From assembly GCA_946886175.1 (NCBI GenBank), contig CAMPIA010000117.1, forward strand, positions 1 to 5,015: a stretch of DNA of 5,015 nucleotides, read 5' to 3'. Positions 4,970 to 5,015 of this stretch are shown piece after piece; the first letter of the stretch is position 1, and every line of letters starts with the position of its first letter. The stretch comes from an uncultured Altererythrobacter sp. GTDB lineage: Bacteria; Pseudomonadota; Alphaproteobacteria; Sphingomonadales; Sphingomonadaceae. Below the pieces are notes generated by a model. That model was not told the origin of the DNA. It did not search any database and saw only the letters and a list, made by a program, of their open reading frames with translations. Both the position numbers and the translations under genes were made by a program.

Positions 4970-5015
4970 GGAGACGTGGGTGAGTGGCTGAAACCAGTTC
5001 CCTGCTAAGGAACCA
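4970..5015 (+). tRNA. tRNA-Ser(GCU), 5' part only
   Basis: The first 46 bases of a serine tRNA that continues past the right edge. The acceptor 5' strand is GGAGACG (4970-4976), followed by U8 (4977) and position 9 (4978). The D stem GGT (4979-4981) pairs with ACC (4993-4995) around a loop containing GTGG. The anticodon stem GTTCC (4997-5001) pairs with GGAAC (5009-5013), with loop CTGCTAA (5002-5008) and anticodon GCT at 5004-5006, reading AGC and AGU serine codons. The variable arm begins at 5014. The acceptor 3' strand, T arm and the expected long variable arm are outside the window. Confidence 0.93.

Noticed and set aside
1..5015. Mobile elements, CRISPR arrays, toxin-antitoxin or phage genes.
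   Set aside because: No transposase, integrase or repeat-array pattern was seen; all well-supported frames belong to ordinary chromosomal families.

Overview
The window is GC-rich, densely coded DNA. Its gene content and protein style point to an alphaproteobacterium, most likely a sphingomonad or Erythrobacter-type organism. The pointers are an HD-GYP protein with what looks like a DUF3391 N-terminus, an EipA/DUF1134 envelope protein, and an AspC/TyrB-type aminotransferase with the N-terminus MLDRLEPQAPDALLALIKLY. This placement is inferred from protein features, not from a marker gene.

Layout. (1) Bases 1-1165, + strand: the 3' part of a gene for an HD-GYP-family signalling protein, cut by the left edge of the window. 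Its HD metal-site motif is degenerate. (2) Bases 1219-2631, + strand: a compact two-gene unit. It has a near-ideal ECF41-type promoter (TGTCACA, 16 bp, CGTC), a strong Shine-Dalgarno, an AhpD-like carboxymuconolactone decarboxylase family gene, and, overlapping it by one base, an ECF41-type (SigJ-like) sigma factor with a fused SnoaL-like C-terminal domain. This matches the known pairing of ECF41 sigma factors with small redox or decarboxylase-family partners, with the sigma factor recognising its own operon promoter. (3) Bases 2647-4737, - strand: a periplasmic DUF1134/EipA-like protein (upstream) followed after 87 bp by a class I aspartate/aromatic aminotransferase, which converges on the sigma factor with only 15 bp between stop codons. 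A long G.U-tolerant inverted repeat fills most of the 87-bp gap. (4) Bases 4738-4969: a 232-bp divergent intergenic region holding a plausible sigma70-type promoter for the tRNA gene. (5) Bases 4970-5015, + strand: the 5' half of a tRNA-Ser(GCU), cut by the right edge.

No mobile element, CRISPR array, phage gene or clear horizontal-transfer signature was seen, and no gene-free stretch exceeds 300 bp. Nothing here looks like a wholly new system. The most informative parts are the self-contained ECF41 module with its own promoter and the catalytically doubtful HD-GYP protein just upstream of it.
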